Of a DNA stretch of 64,000 nucleotides, positions 35,748 to 47,577 are shown one piece after another; the stretch's first letter is position 1; each line of letters begins with the position of its first letter. The position numbers and the translations under genes are program-made. The DNA comes from Suillus spraguei (lineage: Eukaryota > Basidiomycota > Agaricomycetes > Boletales > Suillaceae): contig JABCPU010000185.1 in assembly GCA_016800925.1 (NCBI GenBank), positions 62,001 to 126,000 of the forward strand. Direction: 5' to 3'. The notes beneath the pieces are model-generated. The model did no database searches. It saw only the letters and a program-made list of their open reading frames with translations, and was not told the DNA's origin.

Positions 35748-38110
35748 ATGGCAACACCAGACCGGGGTCACACTCTTCTACTCAGCAGCTTGGGGAGGTC
35801 AAACAACACCAAAACTTCATTGTCGACTATCCAGGCCCTCATTGTCCATTACCTCGCGAATATTCATCCTTCTCCAACACCTCTCGCTGCCACTATTGTT
35901 AGCAGCCCTATCTTCCGTCCATTTTCGCATTCAAACCTAGAAGTTCTCATTACATCCTTCCGACATGCAGTACATTCGAAAATACGGGTGCTGAAAGCGG
36001 ATTCGAGTGGACTGTTTTCTCCAAGCATAGATACTCAGCTTAACGTCTGGTCCCTTGCTATCTTTCAAGGTCTTGAAGGTGGACACGCCATTATACGATT
36101 AGCCTGCTGTAGCGGACTTCTCCTCGGCCTTGAGGATATCCTGCAGCATTTACCGGAAAATAAGCGAGACGTGAAGGGTATAGCCGAAGATGAACTGGTG
36201 ATGACCTTTGCAGACGTTATCGACCAGTTCTCAACCTCTGATACATGGGGGAAAGAATTTCATTCTGCTGCTGAATCAGGTGCGTGCTCAGAGCATCAGT
36301 AACCATTCTGTTAGTGTGAACCTTGCTCCTATAGCCGATGCTCTTGCATTGTCACTCATCATAGCTTCTCAACCCCTTCTGTTGGTGCCCTCCCAGAAAT
36401 TCACTGCGCTCCCCCTTTCTGTGAGTCTGCTTGCATGAACAGTTTGCCTATACTAATGTGCTATCAGCATCTATTAGGATTGATTATGCGCACCATCGAG
36501 GATGCGTTTGACGGTGGAAGGTTCCTGTCTTCCCTCAAGTCTTCGTTGTGTTCTAAGGCAGAATTCAAAATTCATATTCCTGTTAGTGGCACACACATAT
36601 ATATGCCCCTAAACTAACATTCATACAGCTAGATAGTCCGATTTCAAAATCCATCAAGAATGTATTAAATTCGACTTCGATGACTCACATTAGTTCAATA
36701 TCGAAGTTGTGCGCTAGAACCATTTCGCTCTTTGTAGATCATAGGCCAAACCTCGCACTACCCCTAATCTCAGAAGCATATCAGAAACTCAACTCTATCA
36801 CTGCCCACGTTGAAACCGACTGGTTTCCGACCTCACTCTCTGGGGCTACAAGCCAGAACCTGTTGTGTGAGAGCCTCGTTGGATTAATAGCCGTATAGCG
36901 CTCATCCATACTTAGCACCGGACACCAGGGAAGTTACAACCGCCATATGGGCGACTTTGAAAACACTCCTTTTCAGCGTGATTATGATCACAGAAGCAGG
37001 TCTCTCCGCTCTTGTCTATATCCCCTCCACCTCCGCTGTTCTACCATCGACTTCGACGCTTGCAGAAATTGTTCTGCAAGCGCTCTCACACCTGTCATTT
37101 GTTATCGCGCAGTTTGGTGGTGCAGGTCATGGTGCTTTCGATGAGCTCAAGAGGTTGTTTTACCTTGCACTCGACGTTCTTGGAAGTGATGTAATAGAGA
37201 GCAACAAATACGCTCGAGATATTTGTGTCGTCGAATCGGGCCTGGATTCACTTCTGGCACATCCTTTCTATCGAGCCAAAAAGGCCTTTGCACTTTCAGC
37301 AATCGAACAACTTATTCCTGTGCTTAACGAATCGACTATTCAGGAGCTTGTATTTCCTACGTGCCTTCCGTAAGTACATCCTCTACATATACAGTGATTC
37401 ACCCTTAACACGTGGTAGGCACCTGTCTGACGCTAGTCACCGCGAGACGTTCGAATCCGCACATAGTGTCGTTCTTGCCATCTTCGCTTCGCATGCGCAG
37501 AAGGCAAGTAAGTCGACGTCACCACAGGGGAGCGGCTTCACAAAGAAAATCGTGCCGTTCTATGCAAACTGTCTGATAGACGTAAGTGACTACGTCTTAA
37601 TTCTCGAGCGTCTTTGACCATGCTGGTTGTTTACAGAATTCAGTGCAGGGCAGGCTCAGCACGCTGCAACTCCAGTTAGCATTTGCTGCTCTCGTTCGCA
37701 GTGCGGCGTCTGCTGCTGATTTGTCCCTTGCGTGGTTTTGTATCGACTGCCTTCTGGCTGCTATTGCGTCTACTTCTGATCATGACAACGAGCGTAACCA
37801 TCGGCTTCACTTGACTCTTATCTCGTGTGTGCCATCGGTTCCGTTGGCCTTGCTTCCCCGCTTGCTGGATCCCATCCGTTCATTTATGGATGCAGCTCAG
37901 GATGAGAAGAGGCAGGAACTTATTGATGCATTGTTTGCGGAGATCAAGGAGCGCGTCGGCGATAGGGAGAAAGAATATATGATTCGGTGGTGGGGAGAGC
38001 TGCGGATAAAATGGGCTCATACTGTGCCTGGTCGTGAGGAAATCCGGGGTTGTGATTTGGACACTGACACGGTTTTTTTTTGTATCCACGGTAGTGATAT
38101 GTTCTCCTGA
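35748..38110 (+). CDS. PEX8: Pex8-like peroxisome biogenesis protein (putative)
   Basis: Pex8 links the docking and RING parts of the peroxisomal import machine on the lumenal side of the membrane. ATG 35748 gives MATPDRGHTLLLSSLGRSNN. Helical repeats follow: LSTIQALIVHYLANIHPSP, LNVWSLAIFQGLEGGHAIIR and LACCSGLLLGLEDILQHLP. A later block with ETFESAHSVVLAIFASH resembles the AHSVMLAV block of ascomycete Pex8, and the end reads MIRWWGELRIKW, like the WWGTRGGRE-type end of those proteins. About seven or eight exons with short introns. The assignment rests on recalled partial similarity. No C-terminal SKL-type signal is present in this model (the end is GSDMFS), unlike the ascomycete proteins, so the last exon may be wrong or the signal lost. 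Confidence 0.55.
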
Positions 38111-39289
38111 TGTTTTGCGCACAGATTAAATCATTACTCAGGTGAAAAATGCATGGGATCGCCGCACATAATATATCCTTCTGGCAGTCCTGTCAATACG
38201 CAAGGGTTCAGGCCCAGGTTCCAACAGGTCCCAACGCACCACATTTGACTGCATAGCAACAGCTACATATTCATTTAGTTTGCTATTCTGCCCCGAAGCG
38301 AGGCACGAGGATAAGCTGGCCGCAGCGCAGCACGTGAGCCCATTGTTGTTGGTAGTCAATATTACTTGATAAGCACCGGCTGTTTCTGAAACTGCGCCCA
38401 CCCGCCCTCAAAGCCCGCCTCTTTTCAGTCTCGCACAGTAAATTTGGGCTGCTATCGGGGCTTCAGCTCCAAAATAAGGTCTGCTTGCAATCAAACCTGA
38501 AATTCATACACTCTTAATTGTTGCTACTAACTGAGACCGCTGCGGCACGACAACGACAGCACACACGATTTACTGTTATGACATACCTTATCGTAGTGGG
38601 CGTACAGTAACCAACTCGCTTACCTCGAATGGTCATATGGGCGCCTAACTGTATAATATTAAAATACACTGATCACGAGAAGAAAAAAAGGGTCACGGTA
38701 AAAGAGAGAATTGGACAGGAATAACACAGAATAGCGGTGGGCTATTCAAGAAACGGAGGTTCAAACGTTTATGGTACTCTGTTATCATTCAGACCTTTCT
38801 CGGTTCATTCCGACGCCGTCCGGCAGCTTCCTCCAGTTATCAGTGAGCAAACAGAGTCCGGACGCCCTCACGTAATTGACAACGAAAAGACCTCAACTTG
38901 ATCTTTGCTTTGACTCAATCGTGACGCGTGATGTTGGGCCATCACCAAGCAGTATAACCCCAATCGTGTCCCCTTGAAAGTAAGTTTTTAGTCATTGATA
39001 TCTAAATGACACTATGTAAGGACGCAACATTTGATCCTGCGGAAGTAATAGCATCTGCACCTACTAATACTCCACCGCTCCCAGTCACTGTGCGGCTGGC
39101 AGTCTGCTGTCTGCACGCTGTCTACTTATCTCCGTGCCTGAGTCCATCTTTGCAATGCGGAAAATGCTTACTGAGATGGATCAGCGCTAGAAGTTCTTCT
39201 CTGAATCTGGGCAACCCTTACCCTCCAAGATATGTAACTTACTAGTATGTGCTTCCGTGTCAGTTTTGCTCTTATCTCCGTCTCTGGAC
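38111..39289. other. Intergenic, no supported gene
   Basis: About 1.2 kb. The open frames at 38138-38401 (-) and 39006-39245 (+) show no domain or convincing splice context. AT-rich zones near 38640-38700. Confidence 0.45.
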
Positions 39290-40209
39290 CGTCGAAGGGA
39301 CGTGCTCTGTAAAAAGCCGTGCTTGACTTCGCACTGATCCGTTCGCTTATGAGCAACTACGATGTCAGCGCACTATTTGAGTACTATGTGGGAGAGAAGA
39401 GGAGATCCCTTATTACAGTCCACGGTAAACGTCCGGAGTGAACGGATTGCTTGTAGTGTGCTGTGGCCACAACACGGCTCCGGTATTTCTCTGATTAACA
39501 AATGTGCAGGATGGCACTGGCGTGAATGGTATGGTTATCTGGGGCGCCGGTTACTGCAGTGCACCACGATGTGTGGAGTAACGTTGGGAATCGTGGTGCT
39601 GGTGTCTGTTGCCTGCGGTCTGTGCCACTGAATTTTGAGTAACATGACGGCACTGAGATAGGACTTAAATTGAATGGTGTGAGTGAAGATGCGTTCCTTG
39701 AGGAGTGCTTTCTCGATGCACGGTATGCTGTTGCTCGCACTATACTAATGGCCCTGCCCTTATGACTCTGCAGATTATCTTAATCATCCTCAAGTGTCGG
39801 AGTTGCGTGAATTGGTACTGTGCATGCATTATGACCGATTGCAGCTACGCCCAATGGACACGCTGAACTTTTTTCTTCGCGGCACTCCTAGTTTAGCGGC
39901 CGTGATGTATCCTCAGCGAGGCGGTGCTGTCATTAATGTTTCTATTCGTCATCATCGAGTCATCGTCGAATCACAGGTAGTAGTATTTCCTGTCAGTATT
40001 TAAATTCTATTGACACCAATGCCAACATAGCTACGCACGTGCCGGCGCCGCTAGTGCAACAACTCCACCGAGTGTCTGCTGATGTGCATGTTGCCAATGG
40101 TTCTATCCTTACCGATGAAGTAGCGAGGGTTGCTGAAGTGATGCGGAAGCCGTCAACGGATATTTGCAGCAAGTGCGTTGCGTACATCCCGACCTGCTCG
40201 GAGAGTTAA
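39290..40209 (+). other. Possible hypothetical gene or gene remnant
   Basis: Several plus-strand open segments have a protein-like composition: VLDFALIRSLMSNYDVSALF and EYYVGEKRRSLITVH (about 39319-39424), LNGVSEDAFLEECFLDA (about 39670), YLNHPQVSELRELVLCMHYD continuing to FFLRGTPSLAAVMYPQRGGA (39776-39975), and THVPAPLVQQLHRVSADVHV followed by VARVAEVMRKPSTDICSKC, ending at a TAA near 40209. Plausible GT and AG sites lie between them, but not all phases fit, so I cannot give one clean model. Family unknown. Confidence 0.3.
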
Positions 40210-40445
40210 TGCATTAAAAATGCGAGAAGTTAACACGGCGAAGATGTGACAAGAAGATCGAACTGACAAAGCTTGAGTTAAAAAAAGGACTTCGGAGGGA
40301 AGGGAAGCACGCAGGGGAGCGAGGATATGTTGAGGTCGTTATACAGTGATGGCTGCAATATTATATGGAAGCGAAGGGTCTTATCGGTTTCCTCGGGGTT
40401 TGAAGTCCTTCAAAGGAAACTTGAAGGTCCGCATGATAACAAGTA

Positions 40446-40485
40446 CTATGCCTCACGGTGGAATCGTCACCCCCGAAAGTCGTCA
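40446..40485 (+). repeat. Left terminal inverted repeat of the pogo element
   Basis: 40 bases, perfect reverse complement of 42005-42044, directly preceded by TA. Confidence 0.9.
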
Positions 40486-40735
40486 CGACCTAAATATCTC
40501 ACTCAATTCTTACCTCTACACACAATTCAGAACTTGAGTCGATGTTTCTATCATGCACCTTTCATTGCGAGGTTGAACGATCAATTTTTATTAAGAAACG
40601 GTGAAGTTCATTGAAAGCCGTCAAAGTCACGCTGGTGACAGCCAGCCGAGCGCTGCCGTGGCGGAGTTCTAAAAAATACTACCACTGGCTGTTGACTGGC
40701 TGTGACGACTTTTCAGTGAGCTGACACATTCAGGC

Positions 40736-41920
40736 ATGGTTCGCCCAAAAGGCAAATCACGAGAGTCGCGTGATCCCACTTATGAGCAGCGGATCCAGAC
40801 TGCCATCCAGGGGATTACAACCAAGGTCTACAAGACCATCAAAGAAGCCGCATTGGCCAATAATGTAAGCTAGTATTTTGCCCTCTCCGAGTCACTGTTT
40901 TAATAACTCTCATGATTTTATCAAACTAGATACCTCGCACAACTTTGGGTGAACGGTACTCAGGGGAACATAAACCACGTCGCGAGGCACATGTAGGTCA
41001 GCAGATCCTCACGCCTGCACAAGAGCAGACCATTCTCGACTGGTGCAACCTTAATTCATCAATGGCCAAGCCTCTTCACCCAAAGCAGTTATGTGCTCAG
41101 GTTTTTGATCTCACTGGTCATTATCCAGGACACAACTGGCACTATGGCTTTCTACGCCGGCACCCTGCTCTTTGTATGTCAAAACCACGTGGGCTAGATC
41201 CCAAGCGCAGCCAGAACTTCAACAAGGCTACGATTGGGGAGTTCTTTGACATGCGGAAGCAGCTCGAGGTCAAATATAAGGGCATTCCGCCAGAGCATCA
41301 TTGGAATATGGATGAAAAGGGTAATCAGATGGGGGGTGGAAGGAAGAATGATGGAAGCAAGTTCATCTTTGCTAGAGAGGATGTGAATCGGTACCGGACG
41401 CACAGTGATAACCTAGAGCTTGTAACAATTATCGAGTACCGTTGCAACTCTCACTTCAAGAATCAAGGAGTACATTGCCGACCCACCTAATGCTCATCTG
41501 GCCAACAACCCACGATTTTCAGCTCTGTTTGGCAATGGCAGAACGCGCGCGAGAAACGCCACATCAGCAACTGACAATTCAACTACCATCAGCGCTGCAC
41601 CCATTGAAATTCCACCCATTCCAGCACTACCTGCCAATAGCTCTCATTATTCTTCTCGCGAACATCCTAATGATTCTAACATAAATAGTCCTGATCCACG
41701 CCATGAAATACCTTACAATCCTCCTGTACATCCAACTCGCAGCAACATACCAGCATCTCAGCAATTTTCCGGACATTTTACTTCACACCAGCATCAAGTT
41801 CATTTGCCTCATCATGGACCACATAGTTCTCATTCTCATGAAGTATTTCCTGCACCATACAGCCATTATAATTACAACCACATCCCCTACAATACTCCAC
41901 GTCACACCAACCAATCATAA
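40736..41920 (+). pseudogene. Pogo-like transposase (CENP-B-type HTH), DDE core deleted
   Basis: ATG 40736 (MVRPKGKSRESRDPTYEQ) begins a psq-like helix-turn-helix (IQTAIQGITTKVYKTIKEAA), then an intron (about 40867-40929) and IPRTTLGERYSGEHKPRREA. A CENP-B-type second HTH follows: LTPAQEQTILDWCNLNSS and LCAQVFDLTGHYPGHNWHYG FLRRHP. The first DDE aspartate is kept (HWNMDEKGNQMG). After VTIIE (about 41435) the frame changes and joins a tail of Pro/His/Ser/Asn-rich sequence (NSPDPRHEIPYNPPVHPT..) ending at TAA 41918-41920. The second and third catalytic acids are absent, so it cannot move itself. Confidence 0.85.
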
Positions 41921-42004
41921 TTTTTGACCTGTAACAATTTTTTTAGGCGTTGCCGAGCGGAATTTGAAAGCGGCAGCAGTGAACTGCTGTGACAAAAGTG
42001 TGAC

Positions 42005-42044
42005 TGACGACTTTCGGGGGTGACGATTCCACCGTGAGGCATAG
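42005..42044 (-). repeat. Right terminal inverted repeat of the pogo element
   Basis: Partner of 40446-40485, followed by TA at 42045-42046. Confidence 0.9.
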
Positions 42045-42475
42045 TATGTACCAAAAACTGGTTGTGAACGAATATTACATAATATTGCCATACCAATCAG
42101 TTTCATTAAATTCATTAGTGGGTGTGGTTCGGGGTCATAGTGACATAAAAAAAACAATAAATCGTACATGTGTCTGAGCTGTGATCACGAGACAAATATT
42201 AATGTTGAGTTTTTGATGGAATGCGGGAGGCCCAGCCGCCTTAGCCTCATAATGCGATCTGCTAGATCACATCGGCAAGTATTACATAAATTTATTCTAC
42301 TTACATACCGTTCGCCACTGTTCGCCATAGGCCCATGCTTCAATATTGGCGAGTGTAATCAGTGACGTAGTATTATCGGCTTATGTTCAACGTGTAAAAA
42401 ACAACCATGAGAATTCACATTACAGAGCGTTCCTTGCCTTTGCTCATTGTTCTTGCCTTTGAGTACTAAATAGAG
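42045..42475. other. Intergenic between the pogo element and the acyl-CoA ligase
   Basis: No gene is seen; promoter of the downstream ligase. The stretch is AT-rich. Confidence 0.5.
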
Positions 42476-45198
42476 ATGGCTGAAGTCGTATCACCAGCAG
42501 GCATCCTCCCTAACATACCTGACGACCTCACACTCGCGCAGTTCATATTGGATGCGGAGCATGTCAGAAAGCCTGTTCGTAAGAGTGGTGCCTGGATCAT
42601 CGATGATCAGAGTGGGAGAAAGATTGGGCTTGAAGAGGTGAGTGTACCAGCCAGTCACGGTGAAGTTGAGCAACTCTGCGCCGTGCGGACCAATGCGTGG
42701 CAAACTTGAAGTTGCTGTGAAATTGACATAAATTGCTATTCCGCCAATGGTTACAATGGTTGATTGTGTACTTCACAGCTCAGGGCTCGGACGTATGGTC
42801 TGGCTAATGCGCTCAGTATCCGCTATAACATCCGTGTGTTCCCTAGGTTTTCACAGTACAGAGTGCCACGTATTGACTCCGGTTCCGCACAGAGGAGGAC
42901 CACGTTGGTAATGACACTATAATTTCAATGTCTCACAAATATTGATCCCCCATTCTGCACACCTGATAGTATTGATCTACAGTCCAAATCACGTTGGTAT
43001 GCGAGCGAGCTTCGTCATATGGAGTGTATGTCTGGGTTGATAGCATGAATTCTGCAGATTATCTCGTCGCTGCTTGGGCGGCTCACAGACTTGGTGCTGC
43101 CGTATCGTATGCTCACTTTCTATAACTATTAAAAGATTTTGAAACGCGCCCCCAAGCGGTGCTAACCCGCTATTCACAGTTGACGAACTCGTATATCAAA
43201 TAAATACAGTGAAAGCAGCCGTTATCATCACGCACCCGGACTCGCTCAATGTGGCCTTGGCGTCTGCATCCGCTGCCGGTATATCCGCGGATCGTGTCAT
43301 TCTTTTTGACGTCGAGGGTGCTAATACCGCGCAAAGAGTGACTGTGCAAGCTTTGGTTTCGCAAGGTCTCGCGAGTGCTCTGAACTTCATAGAACGGAAA
43401 CTTGCTCCTGCTGAAGGCAAGACTAAGGTGGCCTTTCTGAACTTTTCTAGCGGGACGACCGGTCGCCCCAAGGTGAGCGTGTATTTCGCGGGAACATGCA
43501 TCTGGATGTAACTTGTACATGCTATATATCAGGCTGTTGCAATACCCCACTACGCGCCGATTGCAAATATCATTCAGCTTGCTACGCACCACAAAGTCGG
43601 TGAAGATTATGCAGGACAAAGATTTAAACCTGGCGACATATGTTGTGCTGGTGTGTGCATTGCTGTTTATCCACTGGGCTCGGTTTGATTAGCTGCGTAG
43701 TGCTTCCTTTGTATCGTGAGCCATTGCCATTCCTGCAGCATCGTTGTGCTGTTGTAAAACTGGTTGTTTCCAGACATTTATGGACTGGTCTTCAATGTAC
43801 GAGCTCATTTGACTTTCGTCATTTCATTGCTGAAAACCTTGCAGGCTCACTATGCCTTTTTCTGTGGAGTGCGTCGACACACTCTGAATCTGCAATTGTG
43901 CACTGACTGAAGTGCATACAGATGACGATTGTTTTGACAGCGAAATACAACTTTCTAGAGTTTTTGAAGAACATAGTCAAGCATCGTGTAACCCATCTTA
44001 TGTACGTCGTCGTCCAGCTGTATCTGACCTCACTTGGACAAGACTTCAGGTTGGTCCCACCACACATCGTACTACTGTGCAAGGTCAGCGACTCGTAACT
44101 CCGGAATGATCAGGTCGCTCACCTATCTGCCTTTGCCACTTAGCATCCAGCTGTCAAGAGTTACGATTTTAGTCACGTTCGATACATTACCTCGGGTGCT
44201 GCACCCCTGTCTCGTGAGGTGATGGAGCAGCTCGTCCAAACATTCCCAAACGCCGACCTAGGGCAGAGTTACGGTAAGTCCATCTCTGGAGGGTGCATGT
44301 TCATGTCTCATCCCAGCGGCCACAGGCCTTACCGAATCGTGCACTGTTATAAGCACTTGGGCGTTGGATAAGAGATGTGACTTGAGCGGCGGTGCTGGTC
44401 AACTCCTTCCTGGTATTATCGGCCGCGTGGAGAAACCGGATGGTACCCTTGCGGATTTTGATGAACCTGGCGAGCTCGTCGTGAAGACGCAGGCGCTTGC
44501 GCTTGGATATGCAAATAACCCTGAAGCGTATGATATCATCTTCTTTATTTCACACACATATTTACTGTAAGCAATCAGAACGAAGGAAACTTTCGTAAAT
44601 GGGTGAGTAGGATGGGCATTCGATCGGCTGGCTGGTGACTGATATTCCACTTTCAGATGGCTTCGTACCGGCGATGAGGTGAAGATGAACCGCAAGGGAG
44701 AAATCGTAGTCCTTGACCGTTTAAAGGTTGGATTAGTCTTGGGCCTTGGTCTCACCTAACTGAGCAGCCCTACAGGAAATGTTGAAGGTCCGTGGATTCC
44801 AGGTCGCACCTGCCGAACTCGAAGGATGTATTCTGGACCACCCCGACGTAACTGATACGTGCGTGGTTGGAATACAAGATGATTATAGTGGCGAATTACC
44901 ACTGGCGTTCGTTGTTCTCCGCCCTCAAGCTGCCAAACGTGTCGAAGAAAGCCCTGAAGCCATGGATGAAATCAAGGCATCGATTATGAAGGTACGTGGT
45001 TCACAACTCCAGGGAACGTGTTATGCTTATATTTCAACTTTACAGCATGTTGTTGATAATAAAGTTGGCTACAAAAAGCTCGCTGGGGGCGTTGAGTTTA
45101 TTGATGTTGTCCCGAAGAATCCGAGCGGTAAACTATTGAGGAGGGTATTAAGAGACAAGGCTCGGGAGATGCGGACGAAGCCGAAAGCGAAGCTGTGA
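42476..45198 (+). CDS. Acyl-CoA synthetase / 4-coumarate-CoA ligase-like adenylating enzyme
   Basis: ANL-superfamily enzyme that activates a carboxylic acid as acyl-AMP and transfers it to CoA. ATG 42476 (MAEVVSPAGILPNIPDD). Motifs in order: LRARTYGLANAL (42779), AAWAAHRLGAAVS (43067), GANPLFTVDEL-type block (43160), the P-loop FLNFSSGTTGRPK (43440), VLPLYHIYGLVFN across an intron (43701-43790), MTIVLTAKYNFLEFLKNIVK (43921), YITSGAAPLSREVMEQL (44190), LGQSYGLTESC (44270), WLRTGDEVKMNRKGEIVVLD (44660) with hinge RLKEMLKVRGFQVAPAELE, and VPKNPSGKLLRRVLRDKAR (45110) with the catalytic Lys. The end reads KPKAKL before TGA 45196-45198; AKL is a PTS1-like tripeptide, so peroxisomal import is likely. 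About ten exons. All key motifs are present; the substrate (cinnamate, fatty acid or other) is unknown. Confidence 0.9.
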
Positions 45199-45972
45199 CT
45201 TGGTGGGAGTCTGTCAGTCTACCATATCCAAACTTGATCAGTGAGGCTGTAACACTAATCATATATCATTGGTTATCACTCCTTTGTCGATGAACTGTTC
45301 CAAATTCCAATATGATTAATCTATCGCGCCAGACTGAGACATCCCAGGGTTCTACCGCCAATTGTGTTGGAAAAACAAGCATGCTGCTTGTAGTATTAGT
45401 ATTAGAAGAAGTGAGGACCTCTGGCGAGGCCCGGTGAGACACATACAGTGTTCTGTGTGCGACCGATTAGTGCCACCGTCTGACGCGACGCTCCGCTGCT
45501 AATAGTACGTGATACGTAGACTTCCGATGTCGGACCGAAGAGTCTGACCGGTACTAACCAGTGTGGCCAGTGACAGACATCACTGCACCACATTAGAACT
45601 AGACTTTCACCTATCCCGACTCTATTTCCTTTTACTACTAGTAGGTCTTTGAGTTGCGGACAAGCAGCAAATCCGGACTCAGCCGAAGCAGGACGTTTCT
45701 GATCTGCATCATGCATCATGGTTGACAGTGACAAAGTTTAAGTTCAGTTGTTTGAGTGGCGAATGGTATGTAATAAAGCGCGTTTTTCTGTAGATAGCAA
45801 AAGTCGACAATTAATCGTTGGAACCGAGCACTCTGAATGCAGTTCACAATCGAGGGCTCTCGTTAACTTGAAGTCGGTGCAGCCGGGGTGGAAGTTGGTT
45901 TTGAGCAGTATGTCTCTTTCAGAAATCATCTACCATTCCAGTATTAACTTTTATCCATAGTCAACAATTGGG
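45199..45972. other. Intergenic between the acyl-CoA ligase and the F-box gene
   Basis: About 0.8 kb. No gene is supported; the frame at 45402-45734 (-) is likely chance. Holds the ligase 3' UTR and the F-box promoter. Confidence 0.45.
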
Positions 45973-47577
45973 ATGAATAACTGCTATATCAATCAGCTGC
46001 CGGATGACGCGCTCCGCATGATTTTCGAGTCGGTCTGTGAAGAAGACCAAGCCACCTTCCATGATTATTCTATGCAGAATGAACTGCAGAAAGACAGGTA
46101 TTGGGACAGTTGGCACCAAGAATACTATCACGATTGGGATTATGAGCAAGAATCAAATGGCCCACCACCATCGACACTCATCACAGCAATGTGTGTGTGC
46201 GAACGTTGGCACTGTCTCATATCACAGACTCCAACATTGTGGACTGTGTTACAAGTTTCCTTCGGCGACGGTGCTGCGTCTCTTGAACAAGTGCGCATCT
46301 TCTTGCACCTTAGTGGAACACATCCTCTTAAAGTCACGCTACTTTGGAATGACCCCCACAACCCCTTCCACGGAGCCACTAGGCGAGCCTCCCCTTTGTA
46401 TGACCATAATCTTTCTCTGCCCGCACCGGTCGACGAAAGCGTGGCTGGCGCTTACCTCGTCTTGATCATCCTGGAGTTATATGCTCATGTGCACCGTTGG
46501 CGCGAGTTCACGCTGAGGACAACCTCAAAAACTCACATACGTCAAGCACTCACACTCATGTCGTGCCCTTCCGTTCATCCAGCTCATATGCTGCAAAAAT
46601 TACATCTTCAACTGGTACACACCCAATTGAATGTAGACCCCAACCATCACGAACCAATAATTTTTCCGGGTTCAGCATCTCCCATCAATGATCTTATTCT
46701 TTTTGGCACCAGTTGGTCCTGGCTGTCACCCTCCATGTTTTCTTCACATCTCGTTAATTTGCGGATACACTACTGCACAGATGACGATAACGGAAATGCG
46801 GCTACTACAACAAAAGTTTTGTTGCAACTCCTTGGTGCACTCGTCAATCTGCAGACCCTCGCACTCGAATTAGATACAGATCGGCTTTTGCCAGACGTTA
46901 TGCCTCACATTGCGCTGCCGAACTTGCACTACCTGGTTATAAAATCGGGGAAGATGGACTATTGGGTTGCAGATTTTTTCCACTATGTTCATATGCCTAA
47001 ACTTCGGATATTAACATTGGATGGCGTTTCCTGCGACTTCGCGCTGGTCGAGATCGAATTTGAAGGTATCCTTCAAGAATTGATCAGGCTTACAAAGGAA
47101 AATTCTTCTAGCTCTCTTCTAGAGCTAGATGAACTCCATCTCGTTAATTTCGCACATCGTGCAGATCCTCAGCTCCTCCATTGCCTGTACAAACAAATGA
47201 CCAGTGTCAAGGTATTGACACTGGGACCAGGGGCGTTCGATGCGAATGATGCGTTTGCAATAGGACTGCTCCCCACGCCTCATGGACCGGCGGATTTCCC
47301 TCTCCCAGGACTTCAGACCCTAATCGTTTTTGACATTCCGAGAGACGTCATGCGGCGCATTGTTCTAGAGCGACTTTCGCTTGCTGATCCATTGGAGGAG
47401 CTTTATTATCAAGAGTCTGACTACCGAACAGAGCTAGAGGAGCCAGAGGACTATGACATGATCGTCCCAGACGATTGGCAACATCAAGTCAAGAAGTACC
47501 ATGGTATTGAATTTGGTAGTCTGAAATCTGATCGGTATTGTGACGTCGTTGGCAGGCAGTGGTCATACTTAGCTTAG
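45973..47577 (+). CDS. F-box domain protein
   Basis: Intron-free 534-residue frame, typical of the large mushroom F-box family. The N-terminal F-box reads INQLPDDALRMIFESVCEED (residues 6-25) and, after an insertion rich in Tyr/Trp/Asp/Glu, MCVCERWHCLISQTPTLWTV (residues 74-93), the second half of the motif. The rest forms irregular leucine-rich segments (LRIHYCTDDDN, LVNLQTLALELD, PNLHYLVIKSG, PKLRILTLDGVSCDF, LDELHLVNF, VKVLTLGPGAF), as in F-box/LRR-like proteins. It would act as a substrate receptor for SCF ubiquitin ligase. The target is unknown. The insertion between the F-box halves is longer than usual. Confidence 0.85.
   Translation: MNNCYINQLPDDALRMIFESVCEEDQATFHDYSMQNELQKDRYWDSWHQEYYHDWDYEQESNGPPPSTLITAMCVCERWHCLISQTPTLWTVLQVSFGDGAASLEQVRIFLHLSGTHPLKVTLLWNDPHNPFHGATRRASPLYDHNLSLPAPVDESVAGAYLVLIILELYAHVHRWREFTLRTTSKTHIRQALTLMSCPSVHPAHMLQKLHLQLVHTQLNVDPNHHEPIIFPGSASPINDLILFGTSWSWLSPSMFSSHLVNLRIHYCTDDDNGNAATTTKVLLQLLGALVNLQTLALELDTDRLLPDVMPHIALPNLHYLVIKSGKMDYWVADFFHYVHMPKLRILTLDGVSCDFALVEIEFEGILQELIRLTKENSSSSLLELDELHLVNFAHRADPQLLHCLYKQMTSVKVLTLGPGAFDANDAFAIGLLPTPHGPADFPLPGLQTLIVFDIPRDVMRRIVLERLSLADPLEELYYQESDYRTELEEPEDYDMIVPDDWQHQVKKYHGIEFGSLKSDRYCDVVGRQWSYLA

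Larger units (their letters stand above)
40446..42044 (+). mobile_element. Pogo/Tigger-type DNA transposon, internally deleted, with 40-bp TIRs and TA target site
   Basis: A 1599-bp element. The left end (40446-40485, CTATGCCTCACGGTGG..) and the right end (42005-42044, reverse complement) match over 40 bases with no mismatch. Each end is flanked by TA (40444-40445 and 42045-42046), the target duplication of the Tc1/mariner-pogo superfamily. Inside is a transposase gene that keeps the N-terminal DNA-binding half and a low-complexity tail but has lost most of the DDE core. Confidence 0.88.
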
